Program-made: the position numbers and the translations under genes
Notes under the pieces: generated by a model
Databases searched by the model: none
Told to the model about the DNA's origin: nothing
What the model saw: the letters and a program-made list of their open reading frames with translations, nothing else
Assembly (NCBI GenBank): GCA_965653335.1
Contig: CBFGZU010000011.1
Span: 1-33,058, forward strand
Origin: Pseudolysinimonas_A sp965653335
Lineage (GTDB): Bacteria; Actinomycetota; Actinomycetes; Actinomycetales; Microbacteriaceae
DNA length: 33,058 bases
Direction: 5' to 3'
Shown: positions 1 to 7,404 of the stretch, piece after piece
How positions within the stretch are numbered: the stretch's first letter is position 1
Layout of the letters: every line of letters starts with the position of its first letter

Positions 1-34
1 GAATCCGGCCGCGCGTTTCTCGACGGCCGGATTC
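1..34. terminator. Hairpin at the window edge, probable terminator of the upstream gene
   Basis: Bases 1-11 (GAATCCGGCCG) are the exact reverse complement of 24-34, giving an 11-bp GC-rich stem with a 12-nt loop. There is no T-run on the plus side; the sequence continues GCAAAAGG. It sits just before the DUF177-rpmF operon, so it most likely ends transcription of a gene left of the window. The stem could extend further left. Confidence 0.6.
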
Positions 35-71
35 GCAAAAGGCGGACCAACCAGGGGGTGCGTGGGGCGCG

Positions 72-77
72 TAGAAT
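72..77 (+). promoter_or_regulatory. -10 box TAGAAT for the DUF177-rpmF operon
   Basis: TAGAAT fits the actinobacterial TANNNT -10 consensus. It ends 8 nt before the GTG at 86, so transcription would begin at or next to that codon. It lies inside the longer reading frame that starts at GTG 62, which argues for the downstream start. No good -35 is visible. Confidence 0.45.
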
Positions 78-85
78 CGCAGCTC

Positions 86-616
86 GTGTCCGCTTCCCCG
101 TATGTCGTGAATGTTCGCGACCTCGTGCATCGCCCCGGCGAGATGCGCGAACGCACGCTCGACTTCGCCGTGCCCGAGAAGCTGGGCGAAGGTGCTGCCG
201 CCGTCGCGGAGGGCGAGAACATCCACATCGACCTTCGACTCGAAGGGCTGCACGACGGCGTACTCGCGAGCGGAGACGTCGACACGGTGGCTCGCGCGGA
301 GTGCGTACGCTGCCTCGACCCGGTGCAGATCGAGGTTCAAGTCGAATTCCAGGAGCTTTTCGCGTATTCTCCTGACGAAGCTTTCGACTACGTGGTTCGC
401 GACGACCAGCTGGATCTCGAACCCGTGGTGAGGGATGCGGTGGTGTTGTCGCTACCGTTCCAGCCGGTCTGTCGCCCGGACTGTTCAGGCCTCGACCCCG
501 TCACCGGGGAGAGGCTCCCGGACGGGTTCGAGCGAGAGGTCGAAGAGGCGCCCGACCCGAGGTGGGCGGCCCTCGAAGGCCTTCGTGAAGACTTAGATAC
601 CAACGAGAAGAGATAG
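86..616 (+). CDS. DUF177 (YceD-family) protein upstream of rpmF
   Basis: This is a protein of about 176 aa of the DUF177/YceD family, which almost always sits directly before rpmF. In bacteria the family is linked to 23S rRNA and ribosome biogenesis, though the biochemical role is not settled. Visible family marks are the N-terminal VRDLVHRPGEMRE segment, a CVRC pair in the middle, and the later CRPDCSGL segment, both typical of the conserved cysteine-containing core. I chose GTG 86 because a TAGAAT box ends 8 nt upstream; GTG 62, which adds 8 residues, is the alternative and has a purine-rich stretch before it. The stop is 3 nt before rpmF, so the two genes are surely co-transcribed. Confidence 0.88.
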   Translation: MSASPYVVNVRDLVHRPGEMRERTLDFAVPEKLGEGAAAVAEGENIHIDLRLEGLHDGVLASGDVDTVARAECVRCLDPVQIEVQVEFQELFAYSPDEAFDYVVRDDQLDLEPVVRDAVVLSLPFQPVCRPDCSGLDPVTGERLPDGFEREVEEAPDPRWAALEGLREDLDTNEKR

Positions 617-619
617 ATC

Positions 620-823
620 ATGGCCGTTCCCAAGCGCAAGCAGTCGCGCTCGAACACGCACTCCCGCCGCTCGCAGTGGAAGGCGACCCCGGTGCAGCTC
701 GTCAAGACGATCGAGAACGGCAAGGTCACCTACAGCCTCCCGCACCGCGCGAAGGTCGTCGAGGACTCCGCCGGCACCCCCCTGTACCTGGAGTACAAGG
801 GCCGCAAGGTCGCGGACGTCTGA
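620..823 (+). CDS. rpmF: 50S ribosomal protein L32
   Basis: This 67-aa basic protein starts MAVPKRKQSRSNTHSRRSQWK, the classic L32 N-terminus that packs into the large ribosomal subunit. It has no cysteines, so it is the zinc-independent form of L32, unlike the CxxC-type paralogues seen in some Gram-positives. It lies 3 nt after the DUF177 gene and before rnc, the order seen across Actinobacteria and many Firmicutes. Start ATG 620 is unambiguous. Confidence 0.98.
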   Translation: MAVPKRKQSRSNTHSRRSQWKATPVQLVKTIENGKVTYSLPHRAKVVEDSAGTPLYLEYKGRKVADV

Positions 824-864
824 CGGTTCCTGGTCCGACGCCCGCGGACTCTGCCGCTGAGTCT

Positions 865-1620
865 GTGCCGACGACAGGCGCGGCATCCCCGGAGGAGCTC
901 GCCGCTCGGCTCGGTATCTCGGTCGACGCCGGGCTTCTCGAGCTGGCGCTGACGCATCGCTCGTACGCGTACGAAAACGGCGGTCTCGCGCACAACGAGC
1001 GCCTCGAGTTCCTGGGTGACGCGATCCTCGGTCAGGCCGTCACCGTCATGCTCTATCGCGAGCATCCCGGCCTCGACGAAGGCGAGCTCGCCAAACGTCG
1101 GGCGAGCCTGGTGTCGGCGGTCGCGCTCGCCGAGATCGCGCGCATGATCGACCTCGGGGCGCACTTGCGTCTTGGCCGCGGCGAGGAGATGACGGGCGGG
1201 CGCGAGAAGTCGTCGATCCTCGCCGACGCTCTCGAGGCCGTCATCGGGGCGGTCTACCTCGCCGACGGGCCGGATGCCGCAACCGCTTTCGTGCTGCGGC
1301 TCATCGACCCGCTGCTCGCCGACCCTGGCCGCTTCGGCGCCGCGATGGATCCGAAGACGAGCCTGCAGGAGCTTTCGGCGCGACTCGGCAAGGGTCTTCC
1401 GCAGTATGTCGTCGCCGACAGCGGTCCCGACCATTCGAAGCGATTCCACGCCGTCGTCGCGCTCGCCGGTGAGCAGATCGCCGCGGGGGACGGCACGAGC
1501 AAGAAGCAAGCCGAGATGGCGGCGGCCCTCGCCGCGTGGGCTGTATTACACCGTACGCACGAACCCGCGGGTGACGCCGGCACGCGCGGCGGCTCCTCGA
1601 GCGGCAGTCCCGCGAGCTAG
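865..1620 (+). CDS. rnc: Ribonuclease III
   Basis: This is a double-strand-specific endoribonuclease for rRNA and mRNA processing, about 251 aa, the usual size for the family. The N-terminal RNase III domain carries the signature NERLEFLGD (about residues 44-52, with metal-binding Glu48 and Asp52) and the second acidic cluster DALEAVIGAVYL near residue 121. The C-terminal dsRNA-binding domain runs from DPKTSLQELSARLG to KKQAEMAAALAAWAVL. The frame is open back through rpmF, but the first credible start after the rpmF stop is GTG 865; CTG 820 would be the only other option. The mutM start follows 2 nt after the stop, so the genes form one operon. Confidence 0.96.
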   Translation: MPTTGAASPEELAARLGISVDAGLLELALTHRSYAYENGGLAHNERLEFLGDAILGQAVTVMLYREHPGLDEGELAKRRASLVSAVALAEIARMIDLGAHLRLGRGEEMTGGREKSSILADALEAVIGAVYLADGPDAATAFVLRLIDPLLADPGRFGAAMDPKTSLQELSARLGKGLPQYVVADSGPDHSKRFHAVVALAGEQIAAGDGTSKKQAEMAAALAAWAVLHRTHEPAGDAGTRGGSSSGSPAS

Positions 1621-1622
1621 GG

Positions 1623-2507
1623 ATGCCGGAACTCCCCGAGGTCGAAGTGGTGCGGGCGGGCCTCGAACCCGCTGTCACGGGTGCGACGGTACGCCGAGTG
1701 GAGGTGCTCGATCCGCGGTCGCTGCGCCGCCACGAGGGACCCGATGAGGACTTCATCGAGAGGCTCACCGGCGCCCGGCTCCTGGCGCCCGAGCGTCGCG
1801 GCAAGTTTCTCTGGGTGCCGTTCGATTCTGCGGAGAAAAGCACGTCGGCGCTCGTGATCCACCTCGGGATGTCGGGGCAGGTGCTGCTGCGTGATCCGTC
1901 GGCGGAGCGCGGTCGGCTGACCCGCATCGTGCTGGATGTCGACCAGCCGGCGCACGGAGCGTTGCGGGTCGACTTCGTCGATCAGCGCATCTTCGGATCG
2001 ATGGCCCTCGACGTTCTCGTCGAGGCCGACGACCACCCGCGTCAGCGCATCCCCAGCCAGGTCGCGCACATCGCCCGTGATCCTGTGGACCCGCTCTTCG
2101 ACGACGGTCGGTTTCTGCGTCGGCTCGCGGCGAAAGACACGGGCATCAAGCGGGCGTTGCTCGATCAGACGCTCGTGAGCGGCATCGGCAACATCTACGC
2201 CGACGAGGCGCTCTGGGCGGCGCGCATCCACTACGCGCAGCCGACGCGCACCCTCAGCCGTCCGCGAGCGACGCGGCTGCTCGCCGAGGTGCGCCATGTG
2301 CTCGGTCGCGCGCTCGCCGAGGGCGGCACGTCGTTCGACAGCACCTACGTAAACGTCAACGGTGCCTCGGGCTACTTCTCGCACTCGCTCAACGCGTACG
2401 GTCGGCACGGCAAGCCGTGCTCGCGGTGCGGCCGGCTGATCGTGCGCGAGACGTTCATGAACCGCGGTTCGCACCTCTGCCCGTTCTGCCAACGAGCGCC
2501 GCGATGA
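1623..2507 (+). CDS. mutM: Formamidopyrimidine-DNA glycosylase (Fpg/MutM)
   Basis: This base-excision repair glycosylase/AP lyase removes 8-oxoguanine and formamidopyrimidines. It is 294 aa. The N-terminus is MPELPEVE, with the Pro2 nucleophile and Glu3 exposed after Met removal. The conserved Lys61 is in ERRGKFLW. The helix-two-turn-helix region holds GIGNIYADEALW, with the DNA-contacting Asn. A C-terminal zinc finger has Cys266, Cys269, Cys286 and Cys289, with Arg281 in its loop. All key residues are present, so it should be active. The ATG lies 2 nt after the rnc stop, and the rnc-mutM-smc order is usual for Actinobacteria. Confidence 0.97.
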   Translation: MPELPEVEVVRAGLEPAVTGATVRRVEVLDPRSLRRHEGPDEDFIERLTGARLLAPERRGKFLWVPFDSAEKSTSALVIHLGMSGQVLLRDPSAERGRLTRIVLDVDQPAHGALRVDFVDQRIFGSMALDVLVEADDHPRQRIPSQVAHIARDPVDPLFDDGRFLRRLAAKDTGIKRALLDQTLVSGIGNIYADEALWAARIHYAQPTRTLSRPRATRLLAEVRHVLGRALAEGGTSFDSTYVNVNGASGYFSHSLNAYGRHGKPCSRCGRLIVRETFMNRGSHLCPFCQRAPR

Positions 2508-2555
2508 GTCCCGCCGAGCGTGTCGTCGGTGCCTCGGGCCGGGCGCTGCTCGCCC

Positions 2556-2570
2556 CGTCGATCGTCGACG
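2556..2570. terminator. Short hairpin between convergent mutM and GNAT gene
   Basis: CGTCGA-TCG-TCGACG is a perfect 6-bp stem with a 3-nt loop. It lies in the 63-nt gap between the mutM stop and the stop of the minus-strand GNAT gene. No T-run follows on either strand, so a terminator role is only suggested by position. Confidence 0.3.
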
Positions 2571-3638
2571 TTACGCCAGGTCCTTCCGCCACGCTCCCTC
2601 GTAGGCGATCGGGACGAAGCCGAGCGCCTCGTTGACGTCGAGCATGGGCCGGTTCTCCTCGGCGTTGAAGGTCACGGCGCTCGGGTGGCCGGGGGATGCC
2701 TCGGGCAGGTAGGCGAGGTTCGCGAGCTTGGCGAGCTTGCCCAGTCCGTTGCCGCGGTATTCGGGCAGCACGAGGGTGGCGTACTGGACCGCCGCCCGGT
2801 GACCCTCGGGCGGTACCGAGAACTCCGTGAACGCGACGAGGCGACCGGTCGGGTGATGCTCGACCGCCGTCGTGACGAGACGTCGCGGGTTCTCGGCGGC
2901 GCGGCGCGCGTCTTCGCTCGCGACGCGGTCGGCGGTCCAGACATCCTCCGGGCTCTCGAGCCCCGCGTCGGGAGCGTCGGTGCTCATGCGGGTGATGAGC
3001 GTCGCGATGTCGGCCAGCCAGCGTCCGGGGGTGCCGTCGGTCCACTGATGGACCACGAAGTCCGGGCCGCTGCGTTCCCGAGCGGCGTCGAGTGATGCCA
3101 CGATGCCGTCGACGGGAAGGGCGATCCGGCTCACCCGGTTCACCTGTTCGAGCCGATAGCCGTTGGCGTCGAGAAACCGGGTCGTGCTCGAGTCCGCTGC
3201 CACCGAGCCGAAACCCGTCGGAGGCACGCGCCGGTCGCCGCCCGGCTCACGATCGGCCGCGTAGGCGAGAATCTTGCGCCGCCCCGCCGTGCGGACGACA
3301 TCCTCGACCCCGGCCGCGAGGGCGCCCCCGATCCCGCGGCCCTCGAAGGCCGGCAGTACCTGGACGACGCTCCAGGCGGTGTCGGGATCATCGATCTGCA
3401 TCTCGACGAGCGCCCGGCCCACGATGTCGCCGTCGACCCGCGCGACGAGAAGGTGCGCGGGGCGGTGCGGGTCGTGCAGGCTCGGTAGCTCCTCTTCTGG
3501 CTCGTAGGCGAGGTCGGGGGTGCCGTAGGTGATCGCATCGACCGTGTTGCAGAGTTCGACGGCGCGCACGAAATCCGGCCAGCCGGGGGCGTCGACGGAC
3601 TCGGGGATGCGGAGCTCGTCGATCGAGAAGCCACTCAT
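2571..3638 (-). CDS. GNAT family N-acetyltransferase with two GNAT domains
   Basis: This 355-aa protein has two tandem GCN5-type acetyltransferase folds. Acetyl-CoA-binding motif A is visible twice: VLPAFEGRGIGGALAAG in the first half and VLPEYRGNGLGKLAKLANL in the second. The two-domain build resembles mycothiol synthase and other actinobacterial double-GNAT proteins, but the substrate cannot be told from sequence. The start is the ATG at 3638, preceded on its strand by the purine-rich GAGGCAGG; the frame is open upstream to 3686 but that part is not family-like. It stands alone, convergent with mutM and divergent from smc. Confidence 0.88.
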   Translation of the reverse strand: MSGFSIDELRIPESVDAPGWPDFVRAVELCNTVDAITYGTPDLAYEPEEELPSLHDPHRPAHLLVARVDGDIVGRALVEMQIDDPDTAWSVVQVLPAFEGRGIGGALAAGVEDVVRTAGRRKILAYAADREPGGDRRVPPTGFGSVAADSSTTRFLDANGYRLEQVNRVSRIALPVDGIVASLDAARERSGPDFVVHQWTDGTPGRWLADIATLITRMSTDAPDAGLESPEDVWTADRVASEDARRAAENPRRLVTTAVEHHPTGRLVAFTEFSVPPEGHRAAVQYATLVLPEYRGNGLGKLAKLANLAYLPEASPGHPSAVTFNAEENRPMLDVNEALGFVPIAYEGAWRKDLA

Positions 3639-3677
3639 GACGCAACCTGCCTCACGCCGCCCCGTGGGCAGCCGACC

Positions 3678-3706
3678 AGGATACACAGCGTGGGCGCGCC
3701 TGAACA
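3678..3706 (-). promoter_or_regulatory. Possible promoter for the GNAT gene
   Basis: On the minus strand, TGTTCA (complement of 3701-3706) and TGTGTATCCT with -10 box TATCCT (complement of 3678-3683) are 17 nt apart. This would give a leader of about 33 nt before the ATG at 3638. The -35 matches the consensus poorly, so the call rests mainly on the -10. Confidence 0.4.
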
Positions 3707-3741
3707 GAACCGGTACCGTAGGGGCAGTCCACCGTCGCTCG

Positions 3742-3773
3742 GGCCGAGCAGCGCCGGAGGCGGGTGTCGAGAC
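3742..3773. repeat. Palindromic repeat copy 1 (upstream of smc)
   Basis: This 32-nt segment contains CGAGCAGCGCCGGAGGCG followed by GGTGTCGAGAC. It matches the element at 7355-7390 at most positions (CGAG-Y-AGCG ... GTGTCGAGAC). It ends within the ribosome-binding region of smc. Similar short palindromes (TGGTCGAGTAGCG...TCGAGACC) are, from memory, widespread between genes in Microbacteriaceae. Confidence 0.65.
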
Positions 3774-3784
3774 GGGGAGTCCAC

Positions 3785-6700
3785 TTGTATTTGAAGAGCC
3801 TGACCCTCAAGGGGTTCAAGTCCTTCGCGACTCCCACGACGTTCGCGTTCGAGCCCGGCGTCACGTGCGTTGTCGGCCCCAACGGTTCGGGCAAATCGAA
3901 CGTCGTGGACGCCCTCGCCTGGGTCATGGGGGAGCAGGGGGCGAAGACTCTCCGCGGCGGCAAGATGGACGACGTCATCTTCGCCGGCACCGCGACGCGA
4001 GGGCCGCTGGGCCGCGCCGAGGTGCAGCTCACGATCGACAACGCGGATGGTGCGCTGCCGATCGAGTACTCCGAGGTGACGATCTCGCGCACGCTGTTCC
4101 GCAACGGCGGCAGCGAGTACGCGATCAACGGCGAGCAGTGCCGCTTGCTCGACGTGCAGGAGCTGCTGAGCGACTCCGGCCTCGGCCGCGAGATGCATGT
4201 CATCGTCGGCCAGGGGCAGCTCGACGCCGTGCTGCACGCCACCCCGGAAGACCGCCGCGGCTTCATCGAGGAGGCGGCCGGCATCCTCAAGCACCGCCGC
4301 CGCAAAGAGAAGACGCTGCGCAAGCTCGAGGCGATGCAGGCCAACCTCACCCGCCTCTCCGACCTCGCGGGCGAGATCCGGCGGCAGTTGAAGCCGCTCG
4401 GGCACCAGGCCGAGATCGCGCGCGAGGCAGCCCAGATCCAGGCGACCGTGCGGGATGCCCGCGCCCGTCTACTCGCCGACGAGGTGGTGTCGCTGCGCGC
4501 CGCCGTCGACGACCTCTCGCGCGGGGAGTCGGAACGCAAGACCGAACGGCTCGTGCTACAGGAGCAGGTCGACCAGGCGAAGTTGCGGCAGGGGCGCCTC
4601 GAGCAGGCGATGGTCGGGGATGCCGTCGACGGCGCTCGCCGAGTCGCGTTCGGTCTCGAGCAGGTGCAGGACCGGATGCGGTCGCTCTACACGCTCGCCA
4701 ATCAGCGGCTGTCGCTGCTGGGCCAGCAGGCGGAACTGCCGGGCATGTCGTCGACGATCAGCCAGCGGATGGTCGACGACGCGCGGGAAGAGATCACCCG
4801 CCTCGCCGCGAGCGTCTCCGAGGCCGAGGAAGCGCTCGGCCGGGCTTCGGCCGTCACGGCGACCGCACGGGGGTCGCTGGACTCCCTCGACGAGGAGATC
4901 AGCGCACAGAGCGCCCTGGTGTCGGCGCACGACTTGGAGCAGGGGCGCCTGGCCGGTGTCGTCGCCGCGGCCGAGTCGCGACTGTCGGCGACCCGGGCCG
5001 AACTCGACCGGCAGAAGGCGGCACTCGCGCAGGCCGAAGCCCGCCGCGACGCCGCGCGCGACGAGCTGCTCGCGCTCGAAGGCGACGACGGAGCGGCGCG
5101 CGAAGACGACACGCTCGCGGCGGCGGTAACGACGGCGGAGACGTCAGTCGAGACGCTGCGCACCGAGGTGGAGACCCTGCGCGAAGAGCTGCACGCCTCG
5201 GAGCGCGAACGTGATGCGCTCGCGGCCCGCACCGGCGCCCTGTCGCTCGCGCTCGACCAGAAGGACGGATCCGGCGCGATCGTCGGGGCCCGCGGCATCC
5301 GCGGTCTCGTCGCCGAGCACATCCAGGTGCGCGCCGGCTACGAGGCGGCCATCGCCGCGGCACTCGGGTCGCTCTCCGACGCTGTGCTCGCCGAGAGCCG
5401 GGATGCCGCCCTCTCCGCCCTCGACGACGTGAGGTCGGCCGCAGCGGGACGGGTCGAGATCGTGATCGCCGACGCGGAGGCGACGGCGGTGCCGACCGGG
5501 CTTCCCGCCGGGGTCGAGTCGGCCGCGTCCCTCGTCACCGGGCCCGACGGCATCCGCGGGCTGCTCGCCTCGGTCGTCGTCGTCGACGACCTCGCCGCCG
5601 CCCGCTCGACGTGGCCCGCGGTGGCCAAGATCGGCGGGCTGACGATGATCACCCGCGACGGTGACGTGATGACCGAGCACGTGCTGCGCGGCGGTTCCGG
5701 GGGCGGACGCTCGACGATCGAACTCGCGGCCGAACGGGATGTCGCGCAGACCCGGCTGACCGAGGTCACGACAGCGATCGAGCGGCAGCGGTTCGCGCTC
5801 ACCGGCAAGCGCGAGGCCCTCGATCTGGCGCAGATCGACGCGGCCCAGGCATCCGCCGCTCTCAAGGACTTCGACACCCGGCTCGCGGAACGCAGCGAAG
5901 CCCTCGGCCGGTCGCGCGTCGCCCTCGAGGCGGCTCAGGCGGAGGGGGAGCGACTCGCCGAGTCGCTGCGCACGCTCGGCTCAGCGGTCGAGGAGGCCGA
6001 GGCAGCGCTCGACACCGCCCGCTCGGAGCGCGACGCGCACGCCGCCAACCCGCGCCCGATGCTCGACGTCTCGGCCCGCGACGGCTTGCTCGCCGAGCTG
6101 GAGACCGCGCGGGCCGCCGAGGTGCAGGCGCGGGTCGAGCTCGAGACCGCCCGCGAGCGGGTTCGGGCTCAGGGTGCGCAGGCCGACTCGCTGCAGGCGC
6201 AACTCGAGGCTGAGCGCGCCGCCGCCGACGAGGCCGCCCGCATCGCCGTGCAGCGCCAGCACCAGGTCGAGGCGGCGCAACGGGTGCTCGCCGCCCTGCC
6301 GGCCGCCTTGGATGTCGCCGACCGCTCCGTCTCGCAGGCGCGGGTCGCGCTCGCCGGCGCCGAGGCCGCGCGCAGCCAGCAGAACGAGGAACTCACCGAG
6401 CTGCGCCGCACCGAGAGCACCCTGCGCGAACGCCTCACCGCCCTCAACGACAACGTGCACGGCCTCGAGATGCAGGCCTACGAGAAGAAACTGCACCTCT
6501 CGACGCTGCTGGAACGCGCCGCCGAAGATCTCGGCCTCGACGAAGACGTGCTCGTCGCCGAGTACGGCCCCGACGTGCCGATTCCTTTCCCCATTCAGGA
6601 GGTTGTGGGGACAGAGGGGCTGGAGAGTTCCCAGAATCCGCAGGAGGCGACATCCGCCCCCGAAGTTCCTGAAATCGGAACGCCGTTCGTGCGCTCCGAG

Positions 6701-7348
6701 CAGGAAGCCCGCCTCGCGAAGGCGGAACGGAAGCTCGGGCAACTCGGGCGGGTCAATCCGCTCGCGCTGGAGGAGTTCGAGGCGCTCGAGCAGCGCCACA
6801 GATTCCTCACCGAGCAGCTCGCCGACCTGACGGCGACCCGCAAAGACCTGCTGACGATCATCGACGAGATCGACGAGAAGATGCAGGACATCTTCTCCGC
6901 CGCCTTCGAAGACACCAAGGCCGCCTTCAACCAGGTCTTCCCCGTGCTCTTCCCGGGTGGCAGCGGCAGCATCCATCTCACCGCGCCCGACGATCTGCTC
7001 ACCACCGGAATCGAGGTGACGGTCAAGCCAGCGGGTAAGAAGATCGAGCGGCTCTCGCTGCTCTCCGGCGGGGAGCGGTCGCTCGCGGCGGTGGCGCTGC
7101 TCATCGCGATCTTCAAGGCCCGGCCGAGCCCGTTCTACATCATGGATGAGGTGGAGGCGGCGCTCGACGACGCCAACCTGGGTCGTCTGCTCACCGTGAT
7201 GGACGACCTGCGGGCCCACTCGCAACTCATCGTCGTCACCCACCAAAAGCGCACGATGGAGATCGCGGATGCCCTCTACGGCGTCTCGATGCGCCAGGAC
7301 GGGGTGAGCGCCGTCGTCGGCCAACGCGTCGGGGATCGCGCGAGCTGA
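3785..7348 (+). CDS. smc: Chromosome segregation protein SMC
   Basis: This is the condensin ATPase that works with ScpA/ScpB to compact and separate the chromosome; it is 1187 aa, the usual size. The N-terminal ATPase half has Walker A GPNGSGKS (residues 31-38). Long coiled coils flank a central hinge near GARGIRGLVAEHIQVRAG. The C-terminal half has the ABC signature LSGGERSLAAVALLIAIF and Walker B FYIMDEVEAALDDAN. I placed the start at TTG 3785 because SMC proteins of Actinobacteria begin (M)YLKSLTLKGFKSFA and GGGGAG stands 5 nt upstream; GTG 3764 would add 7 residues. A short low-complexity insert (QEVVGTEGLESSQNPQEA, about 6598-6660) in the coiled coil before the C-terminal head is less GC-rich than the rest. 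Confidence 0.97.
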   Translation: MYLKSLTLKGFKSFATPTTFAFEPGVTCVVGPNGSGKSNVVDALAWVMGEQGAKTLRGGKMDDVIFAGTATRGPLGRAEVQLTIDNADGALPIEYSEVTISRTLFRNGGSEYAINGEQCRLLDVQELLSDSGLGREMHVIVGQGQLDAVLHATPEDRRGFIEEAAGILKHRRRKEKTLRKLEAMQANLTRLSDLAGEIRRQLKPLGHQAEIAREAAQIQATVRDARARLLADEVVSLRAAVDDLSRGESERKTERLVLQEQVDQAKLRQGRLEQAMVGDAVDGARRVAFGLEQVQDRMRSLYTLANQRLSLLGQQAELPGMSSTISQRMVDDAREEITRLAASVSEAEEALGRASAVTATARGSLDSLDEEISAQSALVSAHDLEQGRLAGVVAAAESRLSATRAELDRQKAALAQAEARRDAARDELLALEGDDGAAREDDTLAAAVTTAETSVETLRTEVETLREELHASERERDALAARTGALSLALDQKDGSGAIVGARGIRGLVAEHIQVRAGYEAAIAAALGSLSDAVLAESRDAALSALDDVRSAAAGRVEIVIADAEATAVPTGLPAGVESAASLVTGPDGIRGLLASVVVVDDLAAARSTWPAVAKIGGLTMITRDGDVMTEHVLRGGSGGGRSTIELAAERDVAQTRLTEVTTAIERQRFALTGKREALDLAQIDAAQASAALKDFDTRLAERSEALGRSRVALEAAQAEGERLAESLRTLGSAVEEAEAALDTARSERDAHAANPRPMLDVSARDGLLAELETARAAEVQARVELETARERVRAQGAQADSLQAQLEAERAAADEAARIAVQRQHQVEAAQRVLAALPAALDVADRSVSQARVALAGAEAARSQQNEELTELRRTESTLRERLTALNDNVHGLEMQAYEKKLHLSTLLERAAEDLGLDEDVLVAEYGPDVPIPFPIQEVVGTEGLESSQNPQEATSAPEVPEIGTPFVRSEQEARLAKAERKLGQLGRVNPLALEEFEALEQRHRFLTEQLADLTATRKDLLTIIDEIDEKMQDIFSAAFEDTKAAFNQVFPVLFPGGSGSIHLTAPDDLLTTGIEVTVKPAGKKIERLSLLSGGERSLAAVALLIAIFKARPSPFYIMDEVEAALDDANLGRLLTVMDDLRAHSQLIVVTHQKRTMEIADALYGVSMRQDGVSAVVGQRVGDRAS

Positions 7349-7354
7349 CTTCTC

Positions 7355-7390
7355 GGTGGTCGAGTAGCGTCGCAGACGCGTGTCGAGACC
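7355..7390. repeat. Palindromic repeat copy 2 (downstream of smc)
   Basis: This imperfect palindrome has outer arms GGTGGTCGAG and CTCGACACGCG-type complement, and an inner perfect stem GCGTC/GACGC with loop GCA. It begins 6 nt after the smc stop and ends 2 nt before the -10 box of the next gene, so it may act as a transcription barrier between them. It shares most bases with 3742-3773. Confidence 0.7.
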
Positions 7391-7392
7391 AG

Positions 7393-7398
7393 TATCTT
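7393..7398 (+). promoter_or_regulatory. -10 box TATCTT, leaderless start
   Basis: TATCTT ends 6 nt before GTG 7405, which places the transcription start on the first base of the start codon. Confidence 0.55.
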
Positions 7399-7404
7399 GG
7401 CGCT

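Noticed and set aside
3764..3784. GTG 3764 as the smc start
   Set aside because: It lies inside the palindromic repeat, has no ribosome site, and adds residues absent from SMC proteins; TTG 3785 gives the family N-terminus.
3529..5214. Long open frames in alternative frames and on the opposite strand of smc and other genes
   Set aside because: They are GC-rich shadow frames with Arg/Ala/Pro-heavy products and no family resemblance.
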